The notes under the pieces are model-generated. The model searched no databases, had not been told where the DNA came from, and saw only the letters and a program-made list of their open reading frames with translations. The position numbers and the translations under genes were made by a program. 64,000 nucleotides of DNA from Defluviitaleaceae bacterium (lineage in GTDB: Bacteria > Bacillota > Clostridia > Lachnospirales > WQUN01), in the NCBI GenBank assembly GCA_009780185.1, contig WRAN01000007.1, positions 1-64,000 on the forward strand, given 5' to 3'. This document shows, piece after piece, positions 41,917-50,965 of this stretch. Numbering within the stretch: the first letter of the stretch is position 1; each line of letters begins with the position of its first letter.

Positions 41917-44112
41917 ATGAAAAAAAAGAGAAAATCACGGGAAGTGATTACAGGAGCATGCAAGAAAGTTTTTGCAGTTGTCTTGACGCTTCTGCTTATG
42001 GTGAGTGGCGGGATACCTGCCTTTGGGCATACAGAGGAGTATGAATGCCTCTGTGAAGAGTATGGACTCTGTCTGGAGGAAGAAGGCATAGAAAATCCTG
42101 AGCCTGCCGGGGGCAATATTACGCCAGTACCGTTTGGTCCGCCGCCTCGTCAAGTCTATGTAGTACAAAATAGAGCTTCTGCCGCAACCCACTTTACGGA
42201 TGGAAACATCATACTTCCAAATAATCCAATGTGGGAGAACTACGATCCGCCATCACGAGAACCATCGTTTGGACTTATTCACTATGTGAGACCCAGATAT
42301 GGGTTTTCGCTGGTGCAATGGAGAACAACACTGAGTAATACGGGATTAAGTACAACTACTACAGCAAGCAGACAACTAAATGCTCTTAATGATTACTACA
42401 CAAATATGATATCACGCCAAACCGACGAAACACTCATTGCTCATTTTATAGAGATAGAAATTGATGCGGCTTCTGCTAATTTTGGCACAAGAATAGTTGG
42501 CTATTCGCCTATTGCCCCACGACAGCATATCCTTACTAATGCAACAATCCCCTTCGAGTCAGCGCCAGTATATTTTCCTCATGTAGATATTACTAGTGTG
42601 GAGACATTCCCCCCTACAGGGCCGCCATCAGGCAATCCCAACTTTTATGCAAATTTCCAATCCACACAATCTCATTTTTATTTTTATTCATCAGGCATCA
42701 CCACCACAGGCCAGCAGCAAAGTCATTATACTCTCCATATTGTCTATGATGAAAACACATATGATGACTTTTATGTAGGTGTGGAAACAGGTTTAGGCAT
42801 TGGTCGTCATCGACAAATAGTAGAAATAATTCATGGCCCAATTGCAACTGGCCATCCAGTAGGGAAATTTAGGATGATTTTCAATGTTATGCGCCCTGTT
42901 GTCGAGATAGACTTGTACACTGTAATAAGCGCAGGCACAGCCGAAGCAACTGTAGTAACTGATCGTAATTATGATTCATTTGCATCAACATATACAATTG
43001 CTTCAGAAACTTCCGTTCCCATTACTGTTACCCATGCCCCTATCCCAAGCAGTAACAGGATAGAAGTAGTGATTCAACGCCCATGCATCCATTCTTTTTT
43101 TGATCAAAATCAGTCTATAGATTCAGCTTATAGAGATAATGATAATGATTTTATACTAAGTGAAATTTATATCACCGCACCTTCAGGTTTTGTAGAAGTA
43201 CCGGGCACACGGAGCCTAAGCACCGATGGAAGTTCGTTAACTGTGGTATTTGAACCTATATCGACTACCGGGCCACCACCCCCTACCTCACCACCAATAA
43301 CCAGCCCTCCGACATCGGAACCAGAGCCAGAACCAACACAACGCCCCGCCGCTTCGCCAAGACCAACGCCCACACCAACACCAGAGCCATCCCCTGACCC
43401 GATAAGTGGAGATCATCACGCATTTATCATCGGTTTTACAGACGGCTATATCCGCCCAAACCATTCCATGACCCGAGCACAGGCCGCCACTGTTTTCTTC
43501 CGCCTTATGTCAGACGAAGACAGAGCATACTACTGGCATACAGAAAATGACTTCTCAGATATATCCTATCGGCGCTGGTTCAACAACGCAATATCAACCA
43601 CTACAAATGCCGGAATATTTACAACAACACCTGATACACCTTTCCGGCCTAATGATGCAATTACCCGAGGAGAGTTTGCAGCGGCCGCATCTAAGTTTAT
43701 GGGATTAACACCTGTATATGGCGAGTCACTGTTTCGAGACACCACCGGTCACTGGACTGAGCCATACATCAATGCAATTACATTAGAAGGATGGGTACTT
43801 GGCGTTGAAGGCATAGGAGGAAGATTCATGCCCAACGGACACATTACAAGGGCAGAAGTTGCCGCACTTATGAACCGCGCCCTAGGCAGGCTGCCTTATG
43901 GGACGGAGGCATTGCTTCCAAGTATGATCCACTGGCCAGACAACACCGATGAAGATGCCTGGTACTTCCTATATATCCAAGAGGCTTCTAACTCCCACTA
44001 TTTTATAATGACTGAGGATGGTATACACGAAACATGGGAAGAATTGATTGAACCCCGCAGATGGTACCTCTTGGAAAGACCTTATTCAAAACCTGAAGAT
44101 ATTAACCAGTAG
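41917..44112 (+). CDS. SLH-anchored surface protein with a novel N-terminal domain
   Basis: The 731-aa protein has a signal peptide (FAVVLTLLLMVSGGIPAFG), an unrecognised domain (about residues 95-340) with LPNNPMWENYDPPSREP, VRPRYGFSLVQW, FGTRIVGYSPIAP and VGKFRMIFNVMRPVVEI, and a Pro/Thr/Glu linker (about 450-497). Three SLH repeats follow (AFIIGFTDGYIRPNHSMTRA, NDAITRGEFAAAASKFMG, NGHITRAEVAALMNRALGR). SLH repeats bind pyruvylated wall polymers, so the protein is displayed on the cell surface. The same N-terminal domain opens the next gene. The ATG at 41917 has AAGGAG upstream; the TTG at 41887 overlaps no SD and is rejected. Confidence 0.8.
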   Translation: MKKKRKSREVITGACKKVFAVVLTLLLMVSGGIPAFGHTEEYECLCEEYGLCLEEEGIENPEPAGGNITPVPFGPPPRQVYVVQNRASAATHFTDGNIILPNNPMWENYDPPSREPSFGLIHYVRPRYGFSLVQWRTTLSNTGLSTTTTASRQLNALNDYYTNMISRQTDETLIAHFIEIEIDAASANFGTRIVGYSPIAPRQHILTNATIPFESAPVYFPHVDITSVETFPPTGPPSGNPNFYANFQSTQSHFYFYSSGITTTGQQQSHYTLHIVYDENTYDDFYVGVETGLGIGRHRQIVEIIHGPIATGHPVGKFRMIFNVMRPVVEIDLYTVISAGTAEATVVTDRNYDSFASTYTIASETSVPITVTHAPIPSSNRIEVVIQRPCIHSFFDQNQSIDSAYRDNDNDFILSEIYITAPSGFVEVPGTRSLSTDGSSLTVVFEPISTTGPPPPTSPPITSPPTSEPEPEPTQRPAASPRPTPTPTPEPSPDPISGDHHAFIIGFTDGYIRPNHSMTRAQAATVFFRLMSDEDRAYYWHTENDFSDISYRRWFNNAISTTTNAGIFTTTPDTPFRPNDAITRGEFAAAASKFMGLTPVYGESLFRDTTGHWTEPYINAITLEGWVLGVEGIGGRFMPNGHITRAEVAALMNRALGRLPYGTEALLPSMIHWPDNTDEDAWYFLYIQEASNSHYFIMTEDGIHETWEELIEPRRWYLLERPYSKPEDINQ

Positions 44113-44121
44113 CTTTAATAC

Positions 44122-44174
44122 AAAAAAAAATCACAATCCCCCTGCTAAGCACTTGCATTGGCAGGGGGATTGTG
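44122..44174. terminator. Terminator after the SLH protein gene
   Basis: A perfect 14-bp stem, CACAATCCCCCTGC (44132-44145) with GCAGGGGGATTGTG (44161-44174), has a 15-nt loop. The plus-strand T tract is weak (TTATATAAT); nine A precede it, so it would be stronger on the minus strand. Confidence 0.75.
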
Positions 44175-44277
44175 TTATATAATAGCCGCCATATGTTGTT
44201 GGGAAAACGCACCAAAAAATTAGCTGTGTGTCATAGTTTATCACCGCAGTAATATTATCGTAATGGCATCGTTATTG

Positions 44278-44308
44278 TGTTGTAACAACATGTTGTGTTA
44301 AATATATT
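44278..44308 (+). promoter_or_regulatory. Promoter with overlapping palindromes before the LPxTG-like protein
   Basis: TTGTAA (44280-44285) and TATATT (44303-44308) are 17 bp apart. Two overlapping palindromes, TGTTGTAACAACA (44278-44290) and ACAACATGTTGT (44285-44296), cover the -35 and spacer, as expected for a repressor site. Start site and regulator are unproved. Confidence 0.5.
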
Positions 44309-44359
44309 ATACTATATATCCAAGATTCAGCGAACATTAGATTATGGAGGCAATAAACG

Positions 44360-47300
44360 ATGGACAAAAACCCAAAACATAAGGTCAATGCTAGCAATAT
44401 GCGCTATTGGAAAATTATACCGATGCTTATATCAATCGTGCTGATAGTTGGCGTGATGATAGCGCTTGGAGCATACACGGAAGATACTGACACACAATTG
44501 CAAAATACATATACAGAAAATGAAGTATATCAAGAAGCTTATGAAAATCGGTCTCTTTATTTGGAAACTGGATATGAAAATATCTACAATGAAGAGATTG
44601 ACAACAACACAAATAATGAGAATGACGCATTACATCAAGGTGGCGATTTAAACGAAGCACCAGAATACATACCCATTATTCCCCTAAATGAACTATTGAG
44701 TCAAGGTTACACCATCATGTCAAATGAAACTGGTGTATTCATTCAAGGTCAATCTGCACTACCCGGAAATCCTCATTGGAGGGATTATTCACCACCACAA
44801 TCACCGATACTAGGGCATGTTGTACCAAACATCTATGCCTTTTTCGTCGAACCAAGATACGGTTACGCGGCCTTCCAATGGGCCATTTATCAGGGGAGCG
44901 CTACCATGCTAGAAACAGGCTCACCTGTGAGGCAATTACTTCCAGACCCTATTGGTGGAATCTATTACCAGATAAATATTCAAGTGTTTAATCCCAACAC
45001 GCGAGTAGCCATGAATTTTCTTAAATTAGAGTTAGACGCTGATGATATCGACTTTGGGGTAAGAATTGTCGGATACACGTCACCTCCTATATCACAAGCA
45101 AATATCATCAATAATACTTTAGAAGCTTTTCGGACACAAATTTTCCCATCCGTACACACAAGCGATGAAGACGAGCCATTCCCCCCAATTCCACCACGCC
45201 TTCCACAACCCGGCCCCGACTTTAATGCAATATTCGATTCACAAACATCTAACGCATTCCGCTTCAATGGTGTGCCAAATCCATTCGGCCTGCAACCTGT
45301 AGACATCCGCAACACCCCAAGCCACTGGGAATACACCCTCAACATGGGCGTAGAAAACAACCTACGGGTAGGCCACCACGATGATACTGTCCTCCTCCGC
45401 CACGGCCCCGCACAAGTAGGCTATTTCAACCTAACCTTCACAGTAATACGCCCAATAACCGAGCTCCTCTTCGATAATCAAAACCAAAGCACTCAAGAAG
45501 TAAGCGTAACCCCAACCATCCGCGACATGTGGGACCCAAACACAACTGTAATAACAGAAGAAGAATACCCACTAGGAAACCTACCTTACACCTACGCCAA
45601 CCCAGCCGCCACAACCCGCCGCGACCGCAACCAACAAAACATAACAGTAGAAATCCTATCTCCCGACGACTTCACCGTATTCAATGGGCCATCCACATGT
45701 GGATTCCCATATACAGACATAGAGATAACCCCACCCCAAGGTTACACTGAAGTTTCCCGCGAGCTGGTATATGTGCCTATCACTTGCAATGATAGCGGAG
45801 AGACCACCTACAGGCAGCAGTTAGTGGTTGTATTTGCGCCAATCCCTGTGCCAACAGTAAACATCACAAGGCCAGAATCAGGCGGCACAGTGATCACTAT
45901 CCCTGACCATGAAGACTACTACCCAGGGTTTAACCAAACTCAACATGTAGACATAACTGGCCCTGATGGAACCACTGGCCGTATTACCATAGTGATAGAT
46001 GACCCTCCTGGGGGAAACCACTTTAACGATAACACAACAATAAACATTCCATCCGGCTATCTAAGGGCAGCCGATGATTATGTAGATGAAGATGGCAACC
46101 TTCATGTTGTAATCCATCCCGCATACGAGGTCGAGTTCCGCCTCAACGGGGGCAGCATAGGTATAGACAACGGCCCAATAATCCGCAATAACCGCCTAAG
46201 AGGCTTTCAGATAGGCACAGGATTTACACCTATAGCCACTTTAGACCCTACAGTGACAACAACAGATTTTGACCTACAATGGCCTCAGTATGGGGTGCCT
46301 GCAAACCCAACGCGTAACTTTGATAGTTTCCTTGGTTGGCAAGAACTAGATTCAACAGGCGTTCCGATAGGCGATATACTTACCCCAGCTCAAACAGCAG
46401 ACGCAATTGTTACCGGCAGAAGAATCTTTGAAGCCCGCTGGTGGACACCAGAGTTTATAAAAACAGATATGGGGCTATACGAATACCCGAGAGAAATAAA
46501 CCAGCTATCCGGCGCAGAGTTTGCCATATATCAAGGGGACATGGCCCCAAATGGCGACCCCATATATACCACGCTGCTACACACCATACCTATAAACAAT
46601 ACTGATGGCCGCATTGTATTAAACTGGAATTTTTCTCCCGCTGGCATGTATATACTACGGGAAATAAATGCGCCGTACGGCCATGATACGCCCACAGGCT
46701 TCTGGGTTATAGAGTTTGACGAACGGGGAGTAATAACAGGCTTTGCTCCTCATGGCAACAATCCAGCCTTTGTTAATACCGCCACATCGGAATGCAACCT
46801 TGATCCTTGTGAGTGCAATCCGCCCCCAATCTGGCATGTAGGCAACAGCCCCACTGTCAAGCAATGGCCGATATATAAAACCAACTGGTCAATATATTCT
46901 GATTTCAATAACAGGATATACCTGGATGGTGCCATATTCAGCCTATATGTATACAACGGCAGTGGTGACCCTGGGCATGTACTGGTAACGCCAGATATGG
47001 TAGGCCCCGCAAACGAAGGCTACCAATGGTCATATGTAATAACCCAAACAAGCAACCCCAACCCAGCCATCCTTGGGCAAATGCTCTTCCCAATGGCACC
47101 GAACCGATTCTACCAATTGGTAGAGCATGTCGCCCCGGATGGATACAGAGCACCCTTTGGCCAATGGCGCATTAGTGTTGAGGAAGCCCCTATACTAAGG
47201 CTGTCGATAACCAATATCGGAGATGTGCCTAATATCTTAAGGCCGAATCCTGACGAAGCGATATATTACGTAGGCAACCGCGTAGATTTCGACCTACCAG

Positions 47301-47434
47301 TTTCTGGTGGCGGCGGCACTAGGCTGATTCACTTTGCAGGCATGGCAGTTATTGTTTTTGGGATGGGATTACTGGTATTGTTCCATCTCAAGCGAAATAA
47401 AAATGTAAAGATATCCATTCACAGACATATGTAG
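44360..47434 (+). CDS. Sortase-type surface protein with SpaA-like domains and the same novel domain
   Basis: The 1024-aa protein has a signal anchor (IIPMLISIVLIVGVMIALGA) and an N-terminal domain related to that of the SLH protein (LPGNPHWRDYSPPQSP, VEPRYGYAAFQW, FGVRIVGYTSPPIS, VGYFNLTFTVIRPITEL). A Listeria-Bacteroides-repeat-like segment (about 591-695; VEFRLNGGSIGIDN) and two SpaA/prealbumin-like domains (about 698-815, SGAEFAIYQGD; about 834-955, LDGAIFSLYVYNG) follow. The end has LPVSGGGG, a hydrophobic helix and a basic tail, a variant sortase signal. It is probably displayed on the wall and may be isopeptide-stabilised. Bases 45250-45720 are unusually poor in T. Confidence 0.8.
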   Translation: MDKNPKHKVNASNMRYWKIIPMLISIVLIVGVMIALGAYTEDTDTQLQNTYTENEVYQEAYENRSLYLETGYENIYNEEIDNNTNNENDALHQGGDLNEAPEYIPIIPLNELLSQGYTIMSNETGVFIQGQSALPGNPHWRDYSPPQSPILGHVVPNIYAFFVEPRYGYAAFQWAIYQGSATMLETGSPVRQLLPDPIGGIYYQINIQVFNPNTRVAMNFLKLELDADDIDFGVRIVGYTSPPISQANIINNTLEAFRTQIFPSVHTSDEDEPFPPIPPRLPQPGPDFNAIFDSQTSNAFRFNGVPNPFGLQPVDIRNTPSHWEYTLNMGVENNLRVGHHDDTVLLRHGPAQVGYFNLTFTVIRPITELLFDNQNQSTQEVSVTPTIRDMWDPNTTVITEEEYPLGNLPYTYANPAATTRRDRNQQNITVEILSPDDFTVFNGPSTCGFPYTDIEITPPQGYTEVSRELVYVPITCNDSGETTYRQQLVVVFAPIPVPTVNITRPESGGTVITIPDHEDYYPGFNQTQHVDITGPDGTTGRITIVIDDPPGGNHFNDNTTINIPSGYLRAADDYVDEDGNLHVVIHPAYEVEFRLNGGSIGIDNGPIIRNNRLRGFQIGTGFTPIATLDPTVTTTDFDLQWPQYGVPANPTRNFDSFLGWQELDSTGVPIGDILTPAQTADAIVTGRRIFEARWWTPEFIKTDMGLYEYPREINQLSGAEFAIYQGDMAPNGDPIYTTLLHTIPINNTDGRIVLNWNFSPAGMYILREINAPYGHDTPTGFWVIEFDERGVITGFAPHGNNPAFVNTATSECNLDPCECNPPPIWHVGNSPTVKQWPIYKTNWSIYSDFNNRIYLDGAIFSLYVYNGSGDPGHVLVTPDMVGPANEGYQWSYVITQTSNPNPAILGQMLFPMAPNRFYQLVEHVAPDGYRAPFGQWRISVEEAPILRLSITNIGDVPNILRPNPDEAIYYVGNRVDFDLPVSGGGGTRLIHFAGMAVIVFGMGLLVLFHLKRNKNVKISIHRHM

Positions 47435-47473
47435 TTATCCAGACTCATATTTAATCACAATAAAATATTCATT

Positions 47474-47510
47474 GGCGATTGCATACACCATGTTGCAGTC
47501 GCCTTTTTTT
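47474..47510 (+). terminator. Terminator of the LPxTG-like surface protein gene
   Basis: GGCGATTGCA (47474-47483) pairs with TGCAGTCGCC (47494-47503) with one mismatch and is followed by seven T, 40 bp past the stop. Confidence 0.9.
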
Positions 47511-47607
47511 ATACATAAGACTGGGACATATGATTCATTTGTTTTAACCTGATGGGAACGATACCAAGCTATCAGGAATAAATTTAAAAGAATGAGGAGT
47601 TGAAAAA

Positions 47608-48447
47608 ATGAATAGCTTTATCGTCCCAATGGATGAGCTAATGAAAAAGTCAAATCCTGAGTACAGTGAGATGAATGATATTTCAGCGGCTACTATATAC
47701 GCTATCGCTGACCCATCTATCAAGGCATTAATCCCCCCGCCACTAGAGCTTGCTAATCCGGCTCTTCTTACTATTTATGTATCAAATATCAACAAGCCTA
47801 CGTTCACTGCGCCGTACATGGAAGGAGGCATCGGAGCTTTAACAAATCTCAAAGATAATAATGGCGTCACGCACACCGGTCTTTATTATTTTAGTTTACA
47901 GCTATACGGCAGGGGATCACAAAACGCCACATTCATGGGGCGTGAAGAAGCAGGATTACCCAAAAAATTTGCCAGCTCAATAAACCTAAAACGCATACAT
48001 AACAAAGTTTTTTTCCACGTCGAACGAAATGGAGTAAGGCTCCTCGATGCCCAGCTTAACATCAGCAGCTACAACGATCCTGGATTTTCGAATGGGCTGG
48101 AGAGCGCTAATCTTGCAAAAGGTATAACGCAAGAAGGAGGAGTTTTAACACATCGATATAGTACAGATGATGTAAATGGCCTACATAATATGCAAATATT
48201 TTATTACAACAGCCCAACGTTCTACTTTCATTACGAGCCGGCCTATGCCCAAATTAGGCTCCGGTCTTCTATATATGACCCGTGGGGCGAAATAAAAATC
48301 GCTAAAGTTCTGGGCGGGTCTTGGGCTAGAAACAATAATTTTGTTGTTGATGTCAGAAAAATTTATTCATATCCAGACATCGAAGCTATGAATGTGATGA
48401 GATATCTTTATACCGGGCGCTTCGATCCTCTTATTGGAAGAAGGTGA
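47608..48447 (+). CDS. Acetoacetate decarboxylase-like protein
   Basis: A 279-aa cytosolic protein. The block FMGREEAGLPKKFA resembles the Schiff-base lysine segment of acetoacetate decarboxylase (GRE...PKK in the clostridial enzyme), and IKALIPPPLELANPALLTIY resembles its N-terminal substrate-gate region. The C-terminal YDPWGEIKIAKVLGGSWARN fits the family's last strands. The family also contains enzymes with other substrates, so acetoacetate is not certain. The start has GAGGAG upstream. It is followed after 3 bp by a DUF362 gene, which suggests a shared pathway. Confidence 0.65.
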   Translation: MNSFIVPMDELMKKSNPEYSEMNDISAATIYAIADPSIKALIPPPLELANPALLTIYVSNINKPTFTAPYMEGGIGALTNLKDNNGVTHTGLYYFSLQLYGRGSQNATFMGREEAGLPKKFASSINLKRIHNKVFFHVERNGVRLLDAQLNISSYNDPGFSNGLESANLAKGITQEGGVLTHRYSTDDVNGLHNMQIFYYNSPTFYFHYEPAYAQIRLRSSIYDPWGEIKIAKVLGGSWARNNNFVVDVRKIYSYPDIEAMNVMRYLYTGRFDPLIGRR

Positions 48448-48450
48448 AAA

Positions 48451-49980
48451 ATGAATGCATTTAAAAATGTGGGGTTTGCGTATCAGTTAATGCAATGCGA
48501 CGCGATACATGAAATTTGCGATCAAGAAGTTTATGATATGATTGATAAAGTGATTTTCCAAACATTAGGGCCTAGAGGCTTAAGTCAAATTATTAGTGCT
48601 GGTAACCGCGTTACAATCAAGGTCAACCTTGTTGGCGCTCATCTGGGCGCGAGGGGCGAAAAAGGGCGCGCTATTATTACAGACCCACGAATAGTCAGGT
48701 ATGTAGCTGAAAAGGTTCGTGAAATTATCGGCCCAAGAGGTGTCATAAAAGTTATTGGCACCACTCACTATTATCATAAAAACCCATCCTTGAAAGAGGA
48801 GGCAACAAGCTTTTTTTGGGCAAAATTGGGGAGAAGCGGCAATAATGCAGTAAATCCTTATGTGGATATTTGTTATGATGGAAATGCCGATGGAATACTT
48901 GATGGCACTTCCAATGCTAGACTTATTAATCTTGATGCCCTAGGTGAAAACGAGCGATTTTGTCGAACAATATCCCTCAATAATGGTACAAGAGTTGATG
49001 TTGCGTTTCCTAAATTCCTTCGAACACGAGAAGAAGCATGGCGTGCAAGAGAGCCCAATGAATATACCGATGTCTTTATAGGCTTGCCAATATTTAAAAC
49101 ACATGGCCTTATGGGAATGACAGGTGCCTTGAAGCTTCATTATGGGATAAGAAGTATGTATGGGGCCCACTCCGACGCGGGACGTTATGGCCATAATGGC
49201 ATCTATTTTGATGAGACGGGCAATATGCATGGTCGCCATAACTTAGTTGACTACCTTTGCGCCCAGCATTTAATCAGAAGTTATGATTATTCGATACTTG
49301 ATGCACTAACACTTAACCTGCAAGGGCCTGCATTGCCAATGGGTCTAATAACAGACATCGCTGATACCGACCAAAAAGCAGACTTTATTCTTACCAACTG
49401 TATAATGGCTTCACTTGACCCAGTTGCGCTTGATGTTGCAGCTACAAATCTAATGGGTTTTGATTTAAGAAGTATTCCCCTTTTAGAAGAAGCAAAGAAA
49501 AACGGAATTGGAGAAACTGACCCTGCTCACATATTTATAAATGGTGACCGAGCGTTCAGTCGGGTCAGGCTTCATTTATGGAATCAATTCGGACCTGATA
49601 AATATCCTCCGCCACCTAGGGTTGGCGCCATGCAGCTAAAAAAAACACAAGTAGACCCTGACTTTAACATTTTCCTCTATCCACCAAAGAAAATTGGGTT
49701 ACACAGATACATATTTAAATATAGAATCATTCCTATTTCGGAACCCGATAAGACAGATTTGGATCCAAGTATTAAAATTACAAGAGTCGAAATCCATGCT
49801 CACAAAATATTACTGGCAGTAAGAACAGTTGGCGATTTGACAAGTGGTGAGCTGATAATTGATTTAAATAAAGACGAGTTTAGTCTTTTACGGAATACAG
49901 CACTTGCATGTCAGGGGCATGCCTGGGATCAGTATTTCAATTGCCGTGCAGGTAATGAAAGTTTTATTTATAGCTCCTGA
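48451..49980 (+). CDS. DUF362-family protein
   Basis: A 509-aa cytosolic protein with DUF362 features: NRVTIKVNLVGAHLGARGEK, TDPRIVRYVAEKVREIIGP, VFIGLPIFKTHGLMGMTGAL and LDPVALDVAATNLMGFD. The C-terminal 100 residues (after about 400) are an extra unrecognised part. DUF362 proteins are often fused to ferredoxin domains; no C-x2-C-x2-C cluster is present here. Function is unknown. It is tightly coupled to the decarboxylase-like gene. Confidence 0.75.
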   Translation: MNAFKNVGFAYQLMQCDAIHEICDQEVYDMIDKVIFQTLGPRGLSQIISAGNRVTIKVNLVGAHLGARGEKGRAIITDPRIVRYVAEKVREIIGPRGVIKVIGTTHYYHKNPSLKEEATSFFWAKLGRSGNNAVNPYVDICYDGNADGILDGTSNARLINLDALGENERFCRTISLNNGTRVDVAFPKFLRTREEAWRAREPNEYTDVFIGLPIFKTHGLMGMTGALKLHYGIRSMYGAHSDAGRYGHNGIYFDETGNMHGRHNLVDYLCAQHLIRSYDYSILDALTLNLQGPALPMGLITDIADTDQKADFILTNCIMASLDPVALDVAATNLMGFDLRSIPLLEEAKKNGIGETDPAHIFINGDRAFSRVRLHLWNQFGPDKYPPPPRVGAMQLKKTQVDPDFNIFLYPPKKIGLHRYIFKYRIIPISEPDKTDLDPSIKITRVEIHAHKILLAVRTVGDLTSGELIIDLNKDEFSLLRNTALACQGHAWDQYFNCRAGNESFIYSS

Positions 49981-50003
49981 TATAAGGCAGTGAAATCCGT
50001 TAT

Positions 50004-50513
50004 TTAAACGCCCTCGAATAATTCGTCCATGTGCGCAAATGATCCCCACGTTGTGAATGTTCCCTCGTCAATCATACGGTTAATTTCATCGCGGTTTGCC
50101 CACATTACGCCGCTGGTTTCATCAGGAGCAAGAGTTACAGTTGATATATCAACATTTTGCCGGAACAGCCACACATCAGCCAAGCAATGGTTACAAGCAT
50201 TACAACGCCGCAAACGATGTTTAATCATTCGCCCGTTCTGCGGTTCAAGAATAATGCCTAATTCCTCTTTTACTTCTTTTAGTGCCGTAGTTAAGCTATC
50301 ATCGCCTGTAACCGCGTTTCCGCCGGTACATTCCCACAGATTGGGGAACGGCTTATTCGGAGATCTTTGCGAAATAAGATATTCGCCTTTGTCGTTTTCA
50401 ATCCATACTTGAACTGTAAGGTGATATTCGTCTTTGCCCATAGGTTTACCGCGCTCGTGCAGGCGGCCCGTTGCACTGCCATTTTCATCTAGTATATCCC
50501 AAAACTCAGCCAT
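50004..50513 (-). CDS. Nudix hydrolase (YfcD/IPP isomerase-like)
   Basis: A 169-aa protein starting MAEFWDILDENGSATGRLHE with a Nudix box GGNAVTGDDSLTTALKEVKE followed by E-L-G-I. The box has D at the first Glu position and K at the usual Arg position, so metal binding may differ. The N-terminal pattern and the C-x2-C-x2-C-like RRCNACNHC segment resemble the YfcD group. Substrate is unknown. I chose the ATG at 50513 after GGAGGAACAAT. Confidence 0.8.
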   Translation of the reverse strand: MAEFWDILDENGSATGRLHERGKPMGKDEYHLTVQVWIENDKGEYLISQRSPNKPFPNLWECTGGNAVTGDDSLTTALKEVKEELGIILEPQNGRMIKHRLRRCNACNHCLADVWLFRQNVDISTVTLAPDETSGVMWANRDEINRMIDEGTFTTWGSFAHMDELFEGV

Positions 50514-50558
50514 ATTGTTCCTCCGTTTGCTGTACATACACTGCAAATAACTATGATG

Positions 50559-50564
50559 ATTATA
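50559..50564 (-). promoter_or_regulatory. Extended -10 of the Nudix gene
   Basis: TGTTATAAT on the minus strand is a perfect extended -10 (TGnTATAAT), about 45 bp upstream of the Nudix ATG. The -35 region (TGTGAT) is poor, which is usual for extended -10 promoters. Confidence 0.5.
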
Positions 50565-50695
50565 ACATTGGCATAGCAATCATCACAGCTTACCCACGCC
50601 TGGGATAGCCTTGCATTTGCCTTGATGATTGATGACGCTAAACGAATAATCAATATGAAAAATACAGATACTATGGAAAAGCTAGGAGGTGAGGT

Positions 50696-50854
50696 ATGTC
50701 TAAGAATAAGAAAGATGGAAGCGCGACTGGCAATGTGGGTAGCTTGGAAGCAGCTAATGATTTTATGCAAGAATCTAGCGGCACTACAGTACAAAACCCT
50801 GACCAGAATAAAGAGATTCACAAGGCGGCATTGGGGCGCAATGCCCATAGATAA
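50696..50854 (+). CDS. Small hydrophilic protein of unknown function
   Basis: A 52-aa frame starts MSKNKKDGSATGNVGSLEAA, continues NDFMQESSGTTVQNPDQNK and ends EIHKAALGRNAHR. AGGAGGTGAGGT precedes the ATG, an ideal SD. It is rich in N, Q, S and G, without hydrophobic segments, as in small spore or stress proteins, though I recognise no family. Larger frames on both strands overlap it but lack an SD. Confidence 0.6.
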   Translation: MSKNKKDGSATGNVGSLEAANDFMQESSGTTVQNPDQNKEIHKAALGRNAHR

Positions 50855-50865
50855 CTGTATGCAGA

Positions 50866-50904
50866 ATAAAAAACCCTGAGCCTCCGGTGCCGGAGATTCA
50901 GGGT
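50866..50904 (-). terminator. Terminator of the exported protein gene at 50941
   Basis: ACCCTGA (50873-50879) pairs with TCAGGGT (50898-50904) around an inner CTCCG/CGGAG stem. On the minus strand it ends in T7. It lies just beyond the stop at 50941. Confidence 0.75.
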
Positions 50905-50930
50905 AAGAAAAAGAATAAAAGATTTTGTGC

Positions 50931-50965
50931 ACCCCTGAACTTAACATTCAGGGGTTGTATTTTTC
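50931..50965 (+). terminator. Terminator of the small protein gene
   Basis: ACCCCTGAA (50931-50939) pairs perfectly with TTCAGGGGT (50947-50955), then TGTATTTTTC follows. It overlaps the 3' end of the opposite-strand gene. Confidence 0.6.

Noticed and set aside
50489-50947. 152-aa minus-strand frame upstream of the Nudix gene
   Set aside because: No SD, overlaps the Nudix promoter and lies opposite the 52-aa gene, which has an ideal SD.
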